In this document: one piece after another, positions 1 to 12,837 of the stretch
Numbering within the stretch: position 1 is the first letter of the stretch
Layout of the letters: each line of letters begins with the position of its first letter
Assembly: GCA_001695595.3 (NCBI GenBank)
Contig: MBPM02000012.1
Location: 1 to 64,000, forward strand
Direction of reading: 5' to 3'
Length of the DNA: 64,000 nucleotides
Origin: Plasmopara viticola
Lineage: Eukaryota; Oomycota; Peronosporomycetes; Peronosporales; Peronosporaceae
Translations under genes and position numbers: made by a program
Notes under the pieces: model-generated
Database searches by the model: none
What the model was told of the DNA's origin: nothing
The model's input: the letters and a program-made list of their open reading frames with translations, nothing else

Positions 1-408
1 GGCTCGGGCGTGTCGAGTGACGGGTTGCAGTGGCGGCGAATTTCGGTGACTTCGGTCTTGGCTTTTTTTTTCAGGGTTAGAAGAAGGAAGTCATTAATGC
101 GGTGCTCACCTCTATCGTAGATCTTGGTTTCTCGGAGGCCAAGGATATCGACGCGGTAGCGCCGGAGATCTTCGAGGAGTGTTTCGTGCTTCTTGCGCTT
201 CGAAAGTAGAGAAGTCACATTAAACGAGCCAATCCGGATGCGGTTGGCGCGGTTAAGGGCGTGAATGGGGGTTTGGCCCGGTGCTGGAGACCGTCGCGTC
301 GAGGGTGAGACTCATTAGAGACCTGCAGATGCCCGAGAGCACCTGCCCGAAGCGCGCGAGCATTTAGCCCCCGCGCTTGGAAGGAGGGCGTCACCCCAAC
401 CTTTTCCA
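1..408 (-). mobile_element. Non-LTR retrotransposon (LINE) derivative, copy A, cut by window edge
   Basis: The reverse complement matches the 5' part of the copy at 14407-15570. It has the same 5' start (GGAAAAGGTTGGGGTGACG), the same leader and the same coding stretch for the N-terminal part of an AP-endonuclease-like domain (GSFNVTSLGSKRKK type). It also has the same internal junction at a poly-A run (positions 61-71 on the plus strand), where the endonuclease part is joined directly to sequence from the C-terminal end of the reverse transcriptase ORF. The element runs off the left edge, so its 3' tail and target duplication cannot be seen. Sharing the junction with copy B means that both descend from one deleted source element. 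Confidence 0.8.
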
Positions 409-883
409 AGATGGGCATTTTATGTATGCGTAAATGAGCTGCCACATTGTATACATCGAGGTCGTTTTAAGCGTAACTCGATATACACAGCGCCCACTCG
501 CCCTATTATTGTTCGAAGAGCCTTGGCAGTGTGCTTTGAACAAATTCCACCACTTAGAATGACAGCTTCAAAGAATTAATATCTCATACTATTACTACAA
601 GTACGATTTCACGGAATGAAATTGTCAATTGAAAGCCGATGAAATTTAAAATTAATGCTGCAAATCAAAGGCATAAATTATAGTTTAATTTACTGCTTTC
701 GAAATTCGTTAGATTTTGCTGGGAATTTACACCTAGAGTAAACCTGGCCACGAAGAAGACTTCGAGTAGATATTACAGACATTTTTTTATAATACACATC
801 ATTAAAAAATATCCTCATCTTCGACCGACCTCAAAAATCTATGAATTACAAATTGTCATCACCGATTAAGACTAAGGAGGCGT
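409..883. other. Spacer, no gene seen
   Basis: AT-rich spacer. Positions 720-830 resemble 31743-31880 (shared GGCC[A/G]CGAAGAAGAC core followed by a T-run), so this is probably a fragment of the old repeat family R1. No coding region is supported. Confidence 0.5.
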
Positions 884-1156
884 GAGGATATATTTGGTTT
901 TGGTCGCTGCATTTCAATTGGCTGTCTGTACACTTTCAGTTACACCAGTCGCGGAAGCCAATTGTCATTGACAATTAATTGTCATTGGCTGTCTGTACAC
1001 TTTCAGTTACACCAGTCGCGGAAGCCAATTGTCAATGACAATTGACAATTAATTATGACAATTAATTGCCAATGACAATTGGCTTCCGCGACTGGTGTAA
1101 CTGAAAGTGTACAGACAGCCAATTGAAATGCAGCGACCAAAACCAAATATATCCTC
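884..1156. repeat. Foldback (MITE-like) element with long inverted arms
   Basis: The left arm begins GAGGATATATTTGGTTTTGG at 884 and the right arm ends with its exact reverse complement at 1156. The inverted match continues through the block TCAATTGGCTGTCTGTACAC and the block GCGACTGGTGTAACTG for about 90 bases per arm. The left arm holds a partial tandem duplication with a period of 67 bp (units start at 917 and 984). The centre consists of repeated CAATTG/GACAATTAATTG motifs. No ORF is present, and no clear target duplication was found. A non-autonomous foldback transposon is the simplest reading, but the family is not recognised. Confidence 0.75.
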
Positions 1157-3680
1157 GTCATTTTTTTTCAGCAGCGAGGACCGCCCCAGTAAGTAATTTA
1201 CCGAACGAAAAATGCGTTGCTGTGAAGGTAATTCGCCAAGTATTGTATGCCGTGCGTCGCGTATTTGGCTTGCTCAGTGAGACATTGGTTTGACCGCCTC
1301 CGCTTCTGGCTAGTCCGCGAAAACACAAGATTAGCTATGAATATTTTTTGCTTAGTGTAATAAATATACGATGTTTGCAGCATGTGCGCCTCATAAGCGT
1401 GTTCTTCTTCAAACAATAAACTACTTCCACTCTTATGTTGATTTTGTAGCATAAAAAAATGAGTACTTACATTTCACAAGCGATTTTTGTTTCGAAATAC
1501 GCAAATTTATACGAGCAGAAAGTGTCATACTGAAAGCGACAGAGCCATCAAGGAGAATACGTAAGGCAATTTGGGGCCGCTGACCACTTCATTTACTTAC
1601 ATAATTTTATTTTGACGACCGTAAATATATAATGGGAACCTCAGGAAGTACCAATTATTACGACAATAGCTTACATCTTTTATAACTAAATAAAGATACG
1701 CGCTAAGTTAACGTTATGGCAAGTTGTCTACTTTTAAAATCAATATAACTTGATGTAGCGTGAGCGTGCGTACAGTGTTGATTTTATAATTAAGCTAAGC
1801 AGAAAAGGTAAGATAGGTTCCACCAAACATAACGATATTACAATTGCTATATCTGTAGCAATGGAAATGCACTTGCGCTAAACTACGGATCCTAGGTTAG
1901 TCAATATATCGCCTTCGCGTCTAGTTTATCGTCGGCGGAAGATACAGAACCAGTCAAAACGGCGCAAGCACATACTGACGTCACATAAAGAGGCTATCGT
2001 CTTTAAAGCATGTTCGTACCGGTTCCTTGTTCAAAGTCACCAATCAATAAGCCTCAAGGGTGACCAAACCCGCCGATCTTGGCATTAGAGGTCATTAAAT
2101 TTCTTGATGAAGTTCGAATCCAGCTCTTAAGCTTGTATCGCCAAGTTGAGTAGCTCAAAATGACTGCTAGATTGGACTCTGCATACGTCGCGCTCTCCGC
2201 GCTCATGAGTGATCAATGCTCTAAGACGGCACTATACGCAATTGATCTAGGTCCTTAAGTGTACGCTTGATAAGGATGAGTCATAGCTAAAGTTCAATAT
2301 CCTTGATGAGGCACACGAGCCTCCCAGCCGCACGATCACCTTGATTATTATCGACGGGCGAACTACTATCGCGTGCGCAAAATGTTAATCATGAGGCCAT
2401 GCCGGGTGCAAATAACTGTCTATAGCATAGTTGATGTGACATCAACGAGCGCTTAGCTTGAGACATGTTTATGATTTAATTCTTTGAGGCTAAATCCTTT
2501 TGACTGTGCAAAAGAGTAAAACTTTGTTGTTGGCACTGCAAGCTGTCATAATGGCACTAAAGCCTCATGAGACGTCGAAATATATCAAGCTTATTTAAAA
2601 AGCTGGGTAAAAAAGTAAGCCGACTTTCTACGCATTTAATTCTTTAGCGAAGTCAATGTTCAAGTGCAGTAGTAAATTAGGTACGATTTTTTCCGGTTGA
2701 CAATTCGTCGTCGACTTTCAGCGGACTGTCGTTTTGCATTACAAGGTCAGGGCAATCTTGCTCTCGTAAATACCGCTTGTGCAGCGATCAGCAGACCTTG
2801 AGATGGGCTCCCCGAAGCCTCAAACCCTGCGGTAGAAAGCGTTTTCTTGCCAAAAGTGTCGATAAACATGGTCGAAAATGGTATTGATATCCATATATTC
2901 TTGCACAGAGGGGTCTCTTATTCAAATGAGTTTTTAAAATCAGGTTATTCCCTTCAGTTTTCAATTTACAACAGCGACAGCTTTGTGCAAAAATTTTCTT
3001 CACGCGAAAAAGGTGCTCGCCATCATTATCGAGAAGGCATTAATGTATAGGCCTATTGTGGCGCACTGCGATCGTTTCTTTATGTTGCTGCTCACGAGTA
3101 ACGAATGCCGCACATAACCAGGAGTCGACAAACCTAACGCTAGCAACTTATAGTATAAAATAAGATACTCACTTACTTCTGCAGCTCTAGTAGTTCCAAG
3201 TCTCGGCTAATCAGTTATCCACGTAACTTCATCGCTACACGCGCAAGTCACTTGCCTTACACCCTTAGAGACAAAGGATTTTGCAGTTCAAGCCCGAAAG
3301 ATAATCCTGGATTTTATGGTGAGTTTGATGTCCGCGTGTGTATGATTACGATCTGCCACCAACAAACCAGCGCTTACCTGTGTCACAATATGGCTTGAGT
3401 AAGCGCACGTAGGACACCAGACGTGCGTTCGCATAGTCTTCGCACTGCAAGAGCTTTTCTGCCACATTGATTCTCTTAGGCTGTATTTATGACCCTAATT
3501 ATTATTCTCCAAAGCCGACCATAACCCTGACTAAGCGCGGGCGCAATTCATGCAAGGGACAGACGCATTTCAATGCAAATCGTCAGCTCTTGTATATCCT
3601 CTTTGAAACGTACAATTTCTGCCTTGCCTCGAGAAACGGTCACAAAAAATTACTTGGTGGTATTAATATGCCACACTAGC
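1157..3680. other. Spacer with decayed repeats, no supported gene
   Basis: Only short, unconvincing reading frames are present on both strands. Positions 1740-1870 resemble the reverse complement of 31290-31366 (for example AGCAGAAAAG followed by a TATATCTGTAGCAAT-like block), so this is likely a fragment of repeat family R1. The higher-GC stretch at 1900-2450 may be remnants of a retroelement, but no domain could be read. Confidence 0.4.
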
Positions 3681-3689
3681 GTGCAGCCA

Positions 3690-3870
3690 CACTAACAAAC
3701 CACTGAACGTTTAATTCGTGCTGAAAGACAACCCTTTGTAATCTTGTGCTTCTTACTATGTGTTTCGTACCAATAAATACAGGATGACTCGTTTCTCATT
3801 TTGTAACCTTGCTTTAGGATTCTGAGCTTGACCGGACAAGTACTACTATGTAACACAATCATAGGTAGTG
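3690..3870 (+). repeat. Dispersed degenerate repeat R2, copy 1
   Basis: This aligns by eye with 29320-29490 on the same strand. Both share a TACTATGT block, then CAGGATGAC[T/C]CG followed by a TCTCAT/CTCATC block and TAAC, and later ACAAG[T/C]ACTA followed by ATGTAA. It could be the remains of LTRs from an old retroelement. No internal coding region links the two copies. Confidence 0.4.
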
Positions 3871-5932
3871 TTTTAAGTATTCAATAAAACACTAACAGAA
3901 CGCAAAATTGGCTTCCCCAGATGAGCTAAATATCACGTAGCCCGTTGATCCAAAAGCAGCTGTGCACACTGGAATTCAACGATTAGGACCGACAATTTTG
4001 TGTACCCGTGCGCACACTGCGTAACACACCAAATCGTTGAGTCTGACCGAGGATTTAAGCGGATGCGCGTATGTGCCACAATTATAGACGAGGTCACAAT
4101 TGTGACATCTGCTAGCTCACAGTCTGGGTGCACGACAATGCATTAGCAATAGATAATTGTGTTTTTTGTCTTAATCTTCACATCTTCGTAATTCAGTGCA
4201 GAGTATATAAACTCGGAGCTTGACACTTTATCTCGAGTTGCTCTTTTCAAGGATAAGATTGTTTTTTGGCGTTTGCTTACAGCGGTAGCAGAACAAACTC
4301 ACCACAGACGATACTAAACACTCATATTCTAGATAAGGCAGTACGTTGCACATACTACCGTGCTGTTTTGCACTTCATTATTCTTGAAAAAAATGGCGTC
4401 TGTACTGGGATAGTGGCCGCATTCCGCATAATCTAAAGCGTGTACGATGCCTTGGCTACTTGAGACGGGATGTTGGCGTTGAGTGAGTTCTTACCTAAGT
4501 TAACTCGTGCTTTGCTCGAAAGAATGCTTGAACGAAAATGTTCAGCTCCTTTGGTGAAGGCGACTACCGTATTATGCAGTACTAGTTCCTGTAATTGATT
4601 CAGCACACCTTTACCACATAATATACTCGTAGATTGGTGAGTCATGTAAAAAGACATATCCGTGTACTCGATAGAAATACTAATCATTTTATTCTTCGTA
4701 ATTAAATTCCGATTCGTGCAAGCTAACTGCTTTGTTGGTGCTTTCCGAGATCTCTACGTCCAAAAGCGGCGGATGTCTGATCGTTTATTGATCGAATGAC
4801 TACACTGAAACTCTGCTATTGACTTTGCCAGCCTCGATAAGCTCTAACTCTGAATTTTCGCTATCGCATCTACTGACAAAAGAATTTCTAGACCTATTTT
4901 GCCTTCAACAATATTGGCATCTTTCTGTACAGGGGTACATAGTCGAGCACTATATTTTTTCCAATATGTTTTCGAAACATCACGAGACGCTCTACATTAT
5001 TCGATAAATACCCAGGTCGCATTTTTGTAATGCTAAGATCGACAGTCTCAGCGAGACGCCGTGCGTCGTATTCGTGCGTTTATTGACGTGCTGACATTCA
5101 AATTGGATTCCAGCATGGTGTACTGTCCACTTTCCCCCCAGCAATGCGGAATACGCACCACCCCACGCGCGTATCAGAAGGTCATCGCCTTACATTCCTC
5201 GACACTTGACTCTATTTCATTGGACAGCAGATGTGTACGTCATAATTGTCGGTGGGGCTTCGACCTTTACACTTTGGTTGAAGGCCACAATTGCTGCAAC
5301 CGGCATGTAGGAATTGCTGTCTATAAAGAACACTGCTCAGAAGATATGGTGTCACGGCAAGTTTTGACTCACCTCTCGCTTTTACTTCCAAATCCAGTTG
5401 AAATACTGAGCCGAGTCAGTTGACATGATTTTCTCAGTCAACTACTGAGATCAGTATTCGCGCCCGTCTCACAAGAGCTCTACTAGAAGTTAGAAAGAGC
5501 CCCCTTGATCTCTGAGCAACACAGAGTTCGTGATACTCCAGCCACATCATGCCCAAGATGAGGTCATACATTGTCAAGGTCAAATAGCGCTCGACGCTGT
5601 CAAAGCGAATTGACTCCACAAAAAGATCCACCAAGATTCCAGGTTGGTAAAAAGAACAGTGACAATGTCTACTTGTTGTTCTCATTAACCTTTAGCTTTA
5701 AGCTAACTTGTTTTGATAGAAAAGTTTTATTTGGATTCGCCCGGTGGCATGAAATCGACAAGGATTACATTTGATATTCTTAAACGTTTAGCAGCAACAT
5801 AGATTTAAAAGCACGACTTGTGCTAATAGCACACAACCTATTTCGCCTCAATTCTGTAAGAAAAATATAGGGCTCAACAATTCTAGTTCTTTCACATATA
5901 ACAGACCTGCGCCTACTAGATGGTGCCCTTAG
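3871..5932. other. Spacer, no supported gene
   Basis: I see no domain, signal peptide or long reading frame that I can support. The longest open stretches (for example 5061-5423 plus, 120 codons) do not resemble a known family and have no homologue elsewhere in the window. Confidence 0.4.
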
Positions 5933-6130
5933 CCTTCCCAAATTCTTGTTGACCGTGAATTTTTGGCCTTCGAGTTATGGCGCTTTTGGCGTGAGGACAC
6001 CCCAGAGGCGATTGTGGCCAGAATTCCATATGAAGCATTGACAATTATTCGCGTGCGGTCCCGCAGCTCAGAAATCTACCTTCTCGTCAACAGCATAGGT
6101 AAGGTCCGTGAGGGCTGGACCGCTCGATAA
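5933..6130 (+). other. Unassigned open frame without ATG (65 codons)
   Basis: An uninterrupted frame runs between stop codons and contains segments such as FLAFELWRFWREDTPEAIV and IRVRSRSSEIYLLVNSIGK. It has no ATG. Its composition is more protein-like than the surrounding spacer, which suggests a fragment of a decayed gene or retroelement. I do not recognise the family. Confidence 0.2.
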
Positions 6131-7013
6131 AGCTTGACTTAAAGAACCTTCCTTTACCATTACTGCCTATTAGTCGAACAATGCAATTATTGTCAATTAC
6201 GGCCTACCAAAAAGAAAGTTAGGCTTCACGATCCACCTCTGTTTGGGCTGCATACGCTAAGTTAATTACTACCATCTCATCTCCAAGATTTTTCCAAATT
6301 TATTTAAGTCAGCAAGTTTGTAGCTCTTGGAGAAGTTTGACTGCCTCCTTTGTATATAGTGCTGTGAGAAAGCGTAACTACACATGAAACACAAATTTAA
6401 GCGTCAGGTCGGTCAGCGACTACCAGGAGGCGATAGCCGGCTAAAGTGACTATTGCACGTAAGTGCCATTTGTCTCCACTTGCATCAAGCTATAAAATGG
6501 CTAAAGTTTCTCGGTGGGCAACAGGGAGAACATCATGAACCATTTCACATATCGGACTCATAACTAAGTTGCTTCATTACTCTCTCTTTAGTGGCATCTC
6601 TGCTCATCGTGAGCAGTTTAAGTTTTGCCAAAACCTCCGCCTTAGGTGCCGATGTGATCGACGCGGATGAGTTGGGCATCTTTTGGTGAAGAGGCCAAAG
6701 CAGAGCTTATTTAAAGCTGAAAAGCGCCTTCACGCGCAATGATCGCCACGGGTACTAGCTTGATCAAATATGGAACCCTCTCGGGATTAAGTACCTTGTT
6801 TTGCTCGTCTTGTATGACTTGAGGAAAATGTGTATACCGTTCCATCTTCATAGAGACTTCGTTTAAGCGACCCAAAGGTATAGACTAAATGCAAGGGCTA
6901 CCGAGTTTGCCCATATTTGCTTAAATGACGCGTGATTTAAGATATTCGAACTTTTTCTACCTAGAGTTACAGCTTACTACCGTCCTGTCTCTAATGGTCA
7001 GTATCACATGATA
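6131..7013. other. Spacer, no supported gene
   Basis: Nothing recognisable was seen on either strand. Confidence 0.4.
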
Positions 7014-7036
7014 AAGCTTAAGCTTAAGCTTAAGCC
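7014..7036. repeat. Short AAGCTT-type tandem repeat
   Basis: About three and a half copies of the hexamer AAGCTT/TTAAGC, followed by a diverged AGCCTGAGCTCAAGCTC stretch. The run is self-complementary. Confidence 0.7.
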
Positions 7037-10000
7037 TGAGCTCAAGCTCTTTCTATGCAAAATTCTACAGCAACATCACTACACTTGATTTTTAGTGCAT
7101 TTAAAGCAACTTCTGCAATTTGTGAGTAGAAATAGAGCGGACGTGTTCAGTTTCACTGTCGTTCTGGCTAATTGTTAGGTATATGTACAAGAAGCTTGAA
7201 GGATGCGCATTACCCGTAAGAAATGCTTATGTTAAACTTTCAAATATCTATCGTCTACATCGCAAGCTATGTAAAATGCAGACTTTTTTCAACCAGTATT
7301 AAGGACAAGGTGTGTAGACCATTTGCAATGCAGCAGGCGTTTTTATACGCACGAAGCCGTTTGATGGGTGCAAATGTTTCATCATGTATGCTTTGCAAAG
7401 GTCTCGTGCTTCACAGACCACTTACATTGACTCGAGTGGCCAAGCATGTGTAACCAACAACACCGTTTACGATGTTAAGTAGATAACAAGCCGCCGGCGC
7501 CAATCTTTAACACACATTCAGTTGTCGCACTCAGACAACAAAACTAATCAAAAAGAAGCCGTTACCCCGTTAGGGGTCACAAGTCGCACTGCGGGTGAAT
7601 ATGCACTTGTACGTTTTCGCCAAGTACACCCTGCAGAACGCATACTTTGTACCGTTTTTCGGTTTCAAATTTTTCTTAGAAGTAAACAAAAGGCGTGATA
7701 TAAGTACACCAATAAAGCATCGCATGAGACCTTTCACTGCACCCAAGACGTCTAAAAATGTGATGACTCGCATTTGATTTGGGAAAATAAATGGTGACTT
7801 CTCAATACCACGACAATAGCGTTTAATCAAAGGACTTAGTGTAAGAAAAATCGGATTAAGTTTTGAGCTGATTGAATTGAAGCTAATTTCTGGTAAATGC
7901 TCCATGTATCGAGCTAACACCTGAGGGTCAAGAGGCAATTCAGATGTCTAGGATTTCTTATATGCTAACATGGCACTCAGAACTATATGTGTTGCGGGCA
8001 TGTGGCCGGCACCAATATAGACCAGCGTGCTGATTAAGACCACATATTTCTAATATGAATTCGAATCATCTGGTTAAAATTGCAAACGATATATACATTA
8101 TCGTAATATCGAATCGCATCTATTCTGAGCGTTTTGTACATAAACATATCGACGCAGCTTTACGAGAAAGCCTCGGCGAACTCTGCTTCATAATGAGTTC
8201 CGCACGAAATTGCAGGTCGCCTTGACAGTCAACAAAAATCAAGGGTTTGACTTCAGTTCAGGTCTTAGGCCTTATTCCCTATGTGCGAAAGCTTTCTCAC
8301 AAGCGAGCACAGCTTTTTAAAATAGAGCTTAGCAGTGATTTTAAAGCGTTTGGAGCTCCGCAGACCCTTTTAAGAGGATATTTACCATTGCTCTGGTACT
8401 CAAAGCCTTTAAAAAAATTACTTGGCTTTGAGACCTAACACAAACTGCCCAATTTGCGGGTGAGCTCTTAGCTCTGCGGTGAACGAAGCGATTTTGCCGG
8501 CTAACCAAAGTGCACAGTTTATAAATAATCAGCTCCTAGGCTTTATAGTTAGTACGGTAATTATTTATTTGACCTTCTTGTAAGCCGCTCTGTGGTTATC
8601 AAAGCAACCTGTCTTGCTTAAGTACTTTGGTTATGTAGTGGGCTGCCACATTTAGCCGGACTTTTGCTGCTTTCCGTAAACTAGAAGAAGGCATGCTGGT
8701 TTCTGGCACACGACTAATGTTCTATTTTTCGCTAAAAAATACGTACTCAAGGAATAAGGAATATTGAAAAACATATGTCCTTGCCGAATTAAATTTTTCT
8801 TCGTGAGAATATGATATTTCAGGTTGGACATAAACATCGTATAATATAATTAAGCCCTTTATCTGCAATATATTGAATACATTGATCCATTCTGTCGCTC
8901 ATCGAATGACTTAATAAATTTGTGGGCCCGAGGAGGCGGCTGAATTTGGAGCCACCTGAAATAAAAAAAAATGCATAATAGCGTTTGAGATTCTGAAGCA
9001 AAGTCTATGCTCTAGAGTCCAGGAAATTAAAAATCGGTGAGGTCTAAGCGTGTGAATTTTGAACTTTCCACCTTCAAAAGCACAATAGAGTAGAGTCCTC
9101 GCCCATTTTGAAAGGGTGGAATAGTCTTATGACTTTAAGAGATCAGGTGCACTTAGTGCTTGTATTCAGCAACCTCGTCTTTGAGCGCCTTAGACTTTTT
9201 TTTTGTCTCAAAAGCTAACACACGAACCAAAAATCTGCCGCGTTGCTTACCAAGAAAACCTTGTGGCAGTGGTTTAGGTCTGATAGCGTCGGTTCCTTCA
9301 CAACAAATATGCGGCAATTAAATTTTGTCATTGAGCTTCTGAAGGCGTTCATTTTCAATCGCAGCTCAATCTGTGCTATCGTCAATGACATCTTGTTGAC
9401 CTTTACGATTTAAGGAATTGGGATCTCACTAAATAATGCCGCGGTAGACTTCTGCTGTCATACCATCCTTGCGTGGTACCAGCAATAAACTATACTTAGT
9501 TATTGGCTTCGCTGATTTGTCGTAAAATCTCTGGCCTCTAGCAGAAAAAGTCAACTTGTTTGTATGGCTGCCACCACCACTGCCAATAACGTGATCATTT
9601 AATTGCAGCGCACTTGAAGCAAATTGAACAGTCTTACAGCTGGCTAGCAGCCTAATTCCTGTTCTATGCCGATTTTTTTTTTGCAAGGTTGGCTTTATAG
9701 CCACTAAAGCTGACTATGTATATGACTTCTTCTCCTTACAGAAGACTTACGCTCGATACATCTACCTTCGTGTAGAAATCACTACCTTTGATACTTATCT
9801 CGAGCATATACTTGCACTTCACAGGCTTCCTATAAAAAGCCGTATGACAGAAGGAGTTAGAAGATTAGATACTAAAGCCCTGTTTCGCAAATTTGGATTT
9901 GTAGGCACTTTGACCTTTTTCACCCAATCGATTCGAAGCTTGTGCTTATCTAGTTAGACCTTACTCTATGTTGAATTAAGTCAGACTTGTCCATGTATGG

Positions 10001-11840
10001 GGCTAGAAATAGCCTTGTACTGTTAACTGTAAGCTAACTGCTAGAAGTACCCGAATTCTGTGACGTTTAACATTGTTTAATTTAGCTTGTCAAAAAGGAG
10101 CTGACGTAATTTGTTTTGCAATTCTTCGTCCGCGTGCAGGTTTTCGCGAAGGGAACTTGAAATGATAAACTCTAGTCATTAGGCGCATGCAACCAATAGT
10201 ATATCGCTGCTGTCTCCTTCTCCGAGAGTTTTCAAGCTCTGAAAGATAAATTTCAAAAAGTATTTTAACTTCACAACCTTCACGAGAGCTTAGATCCTCT
10301 TCAGTATCTGTACAAGTGAACAGCGTTTTCCGGTGCATGAAGGTGCGGTTTCTGTTAGCAACCTTTTTTAAGTCCTTAAACGAGACGAAATTATTATTAA
10401 CCGATTCTCTTTTGGAACAGTCATGAATCATGCGCCCTAGTTTACTGCAGCCAGAATAGCTGATATTGCTTAGGTCAAAAGCGCTCAATCTCATTAAAGT
10501 TTGATCGGCACCCAGACTATTGATCTACGGAATGAAAAAATCCCCATCAAAACTTTTCAGAGGAGCTAGCACGGCTATGGCTTTACTGCTCCAAAAGATC
10601 GATTGAAATTGACTCGTCTATTGTTACTGCCTAGACAATAGAGTTGTGTGCGAGGCGGGCCTACGTTGCCATTCAGGACTGCAGTCGTTCGATAAGTAGC
10701 TCCCTGTTTGTGAAAGCTCTATGCACGATCAATGGAAACAGAAACCACGCTATTATATTTATCATACGTTTTGCGTCGACGTTGCGTGCAAAATAGGAAG
10801 CGTGATCAGTGAAATTACAGAAAAAAGCTGTCCTTCGTTTGTTGTCCTTACAAATATCACCTTGATGAAGCGATTTCATTAGTCGATTTGAACGTTTAAG
10901 GAAAGTCGAGAAACGATTTAGATTGTTGCCACGGTCCCTGCACGGTGGCTGCTCTTGCAAGATAGCCATTGCATGTCTATTCTGTTCGTGTGGCAGTGTT
11001 CTTTTATATTGCAATTCATTAAGCTTGTATTCTGTACGTTCAATAATTGAGCTCAAGTGTCCATATGCCAGGGTTCGAAACTAAGGGTGTTTTATTAGTC
11101 GGTAAATCTGTAACTTTTCACGCTTGCTAGGTTAAATAAAAAAATAGTAAAAGCCTCGTCTTGACTTAACTCCTCTATGACTGTTTCACATTTACAAAAA
11201 AAAACTTACACCACTGCTACTGCCCTACCCGCTCTAAGCAAAATATTTTCTTTGCGTACGCCAAACAGCTTTAAATCGTCGGTTGACACGCATCAACTCG
11301 CTGTTCGTCCATGCATCGCCCCGAGCAGCCGCGATCTTTGAGTTTGCCATGCCTTAGTATACTCAGTGGCAGACATCCTGCATATTGTACAGGTACAGTC
11401 GATCTTGCAGAATCTTTTAGTATCCACTATAGCCGGTATCATAATTTGACTTCGTTAAATTCCAATGCGATAAAAGGCTTGGTCTCAGCATTCCTCGTTA
11501 CGCATCTTATCAGAGCACAAGCGCGTCTAGACTCGAATTACTTTAATTGATTGGATCCATGTCTACAACTTTTTATGCAAAGCTTTCGTAAATGCAGCAA
11601 ATATCAAATGTTGGCCTTTAAAAAATTAGCGCATTAGAGTAATAGACACGATCACAAAAAAGTTGACTATATCTCCAGCGTACTGCACAGCACTATCCAG
11701 CATCATCGCGCCTACTCCACCGACATTCTCGTACAGCATCACCAGATAAAGTACATGCCGGTTTCATATCCTCGTCTTTTCATTTTTTAGCAGCTTCAAT
11801 GCTTCTGCTTGGACTAATCTTGTGATTGGATCTATGACAT
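7037..11840. other. Long spacer with unassigned open frames
   Basis: Several minus-strand frames of 90-135 codons are open: 7570-7938, 9429-9704, 10090-10494 and 10673-11056. None shows a signal peptide, a known domain or a homologue in the window. Positions 8935-8965 share a short block (GAGGAGGCGG[C/T]TG) with 46755-46775, pointing to another old dispersed repeat. No gene is called. Confidence 0.35.
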
Positions 11841-11848
11841 TAAATTTA
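11841..11848 (+). repeat. 8-bp target-site duplication, left
   Basis: TAAATTTA lies directly outside the left inverted repeat. The same eight bases in the same orientation follow the right inverted repeat at 14321-14328. The octamer is its own reverse complement, so it could alternatively be counted as part of the inverted repeat. Confidence 0.7.
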
Positions 11849-12005
11849 GGGAGCCGTTAATTTCCACTCACCCTTTTGATAATTTCCACTCACCCCCTTG
11901 TTTATTGGTCAAATTTTGTTTAATGTCATTGCGCCGCACTTACACCAAACTCTCAAGACGTGCTCACGCGCACGTATCCGCAGTGCATAGCACACCTGAG
12001 AACTC
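11849..12005 (+). repeat. Left terminal inverted repeat of the gene-capturing element
   Basis: It begins GGGAGCCGTTAATTTCCACT and ends with a CACACCTGAGAACTC block. It pairs with 14166-14320 over its whole length with roughly a dozen differences by eye. Near the tip, the 15-mer AATTTCCACTCACCC occurs twice in tandem, a possible subterminal binding site for a transposase. Confidence 0.9.
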
Positions 12006-12095
12006 TCGGTGAACACGGGTATATGAACGGCTATGATGCTCCGGACATCGATGTTATAGCATACTGAAATGGTGACGATGCGGTTTTAGTATTTA

Positions 12096-12650
12096 TGGCG
12101 CCATTCAGAGCTTGTGCGTGCCAAACGCGTCCTGAAATTGGGCGCTGGCACCGGTATTTGCAGCATCGTGTCGTCCAAGCTTGGAGCTGATACGTGTCTA
12201 GCTACAGATGGTGACGGCGAAATTGTCGACCTTTTAACGAAGAACGTGCGAATGAATGAAGCAGAAAACGTCGTGACTGCGCGCTCGCTGTTCTGGGGCG
12301 ACAAGTCGTCTACGCAGACACTGTTAAAGGAATTTCCCGGCGCTTTGTTGGATGTCGATATAGTTCTGGCTGGTAATGTGCTCTACAAGAGTGAGCTGAT
12401 AACACTGCTTTTTGCCACTGTAGTGCGGGTGTTAAGTGTGGACGATGATGTCGATTGAGTCTTTATACTGTGCCATATTCCTCGTGCCGACGTGACGCAT
12501 GATCTTGTGCAAAGAAAGATTGTCGACTCTGGGCTAAAGTTTGACAAAGTGCAATTGCTGCGAGAAGATATTGTGGACGTTGCTGCAGAGCTTGAGGAAT
12601 GCCCGGTGGAAGATGTGGAGCGTGCAAGGTTGTATTGTATCACAAGGTAA
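12096..12650 (+). pseudogene. Captured fragment of a METTL21/Methyltransf_16-type protein methyltransferase
   Basis: The frame opens in WRHSELVRAKRVLKLGAGTG, the usual start of a seven-beta-strand SAM-dependent methyltransferase core. The glycine motif ELGAGTG appears here as KLGAGTG, followed by GICSIVSSKLGA and an acidic TDGDGE loop. Further on, GNVLYKSEL corresponds to the family's post-II region (D-x-x-Y substrate motif; here N-x-x-Y). A TGA at 12456-12458 interrupts the frame in a place where tryptophan would fit. The frame then continues through VFILCHIPRADVTHDLVQ to a natural-looking end at 12650. The N-terminal part of the gene is missing, and an in-frame stop lies just upstream at 12087. 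It is a captured, non-functional fragment inside the transposon. The substrate cannot be told. Confidence 0.65.
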
Positions 12651-12837
12651 ACGAAGTGATCGAGATGTATTAATGTCTAATGGCTGTCTTCATCACTGGA
12701 GTTCGTGTCCTATACACTAAACGCGTTGAAATGCGTAGACTGCGAAGGTTTTCTTCCCTGCACAGGTTTTGCTGCAGCTCCCTGATCTCGCTCTTTCTTG
12801 TCAGAGCTAACGTTTCTATCGTCAATTTCTCTGGGTT

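Noticed and set aside
2100..2130. GTTCGAATCC sequence resembling the B box of a tRNA gene.
   Set aside because: No A box, acceptor stem or cloverleaf could be found around it.
10090..11056. Two neighbouring minus frames of 134 and 127 codons as a possible two-exon gene.
   Set aside because: No convincing splice sites, domain or homologue. Low-complexity basic composition fits chance open frames.
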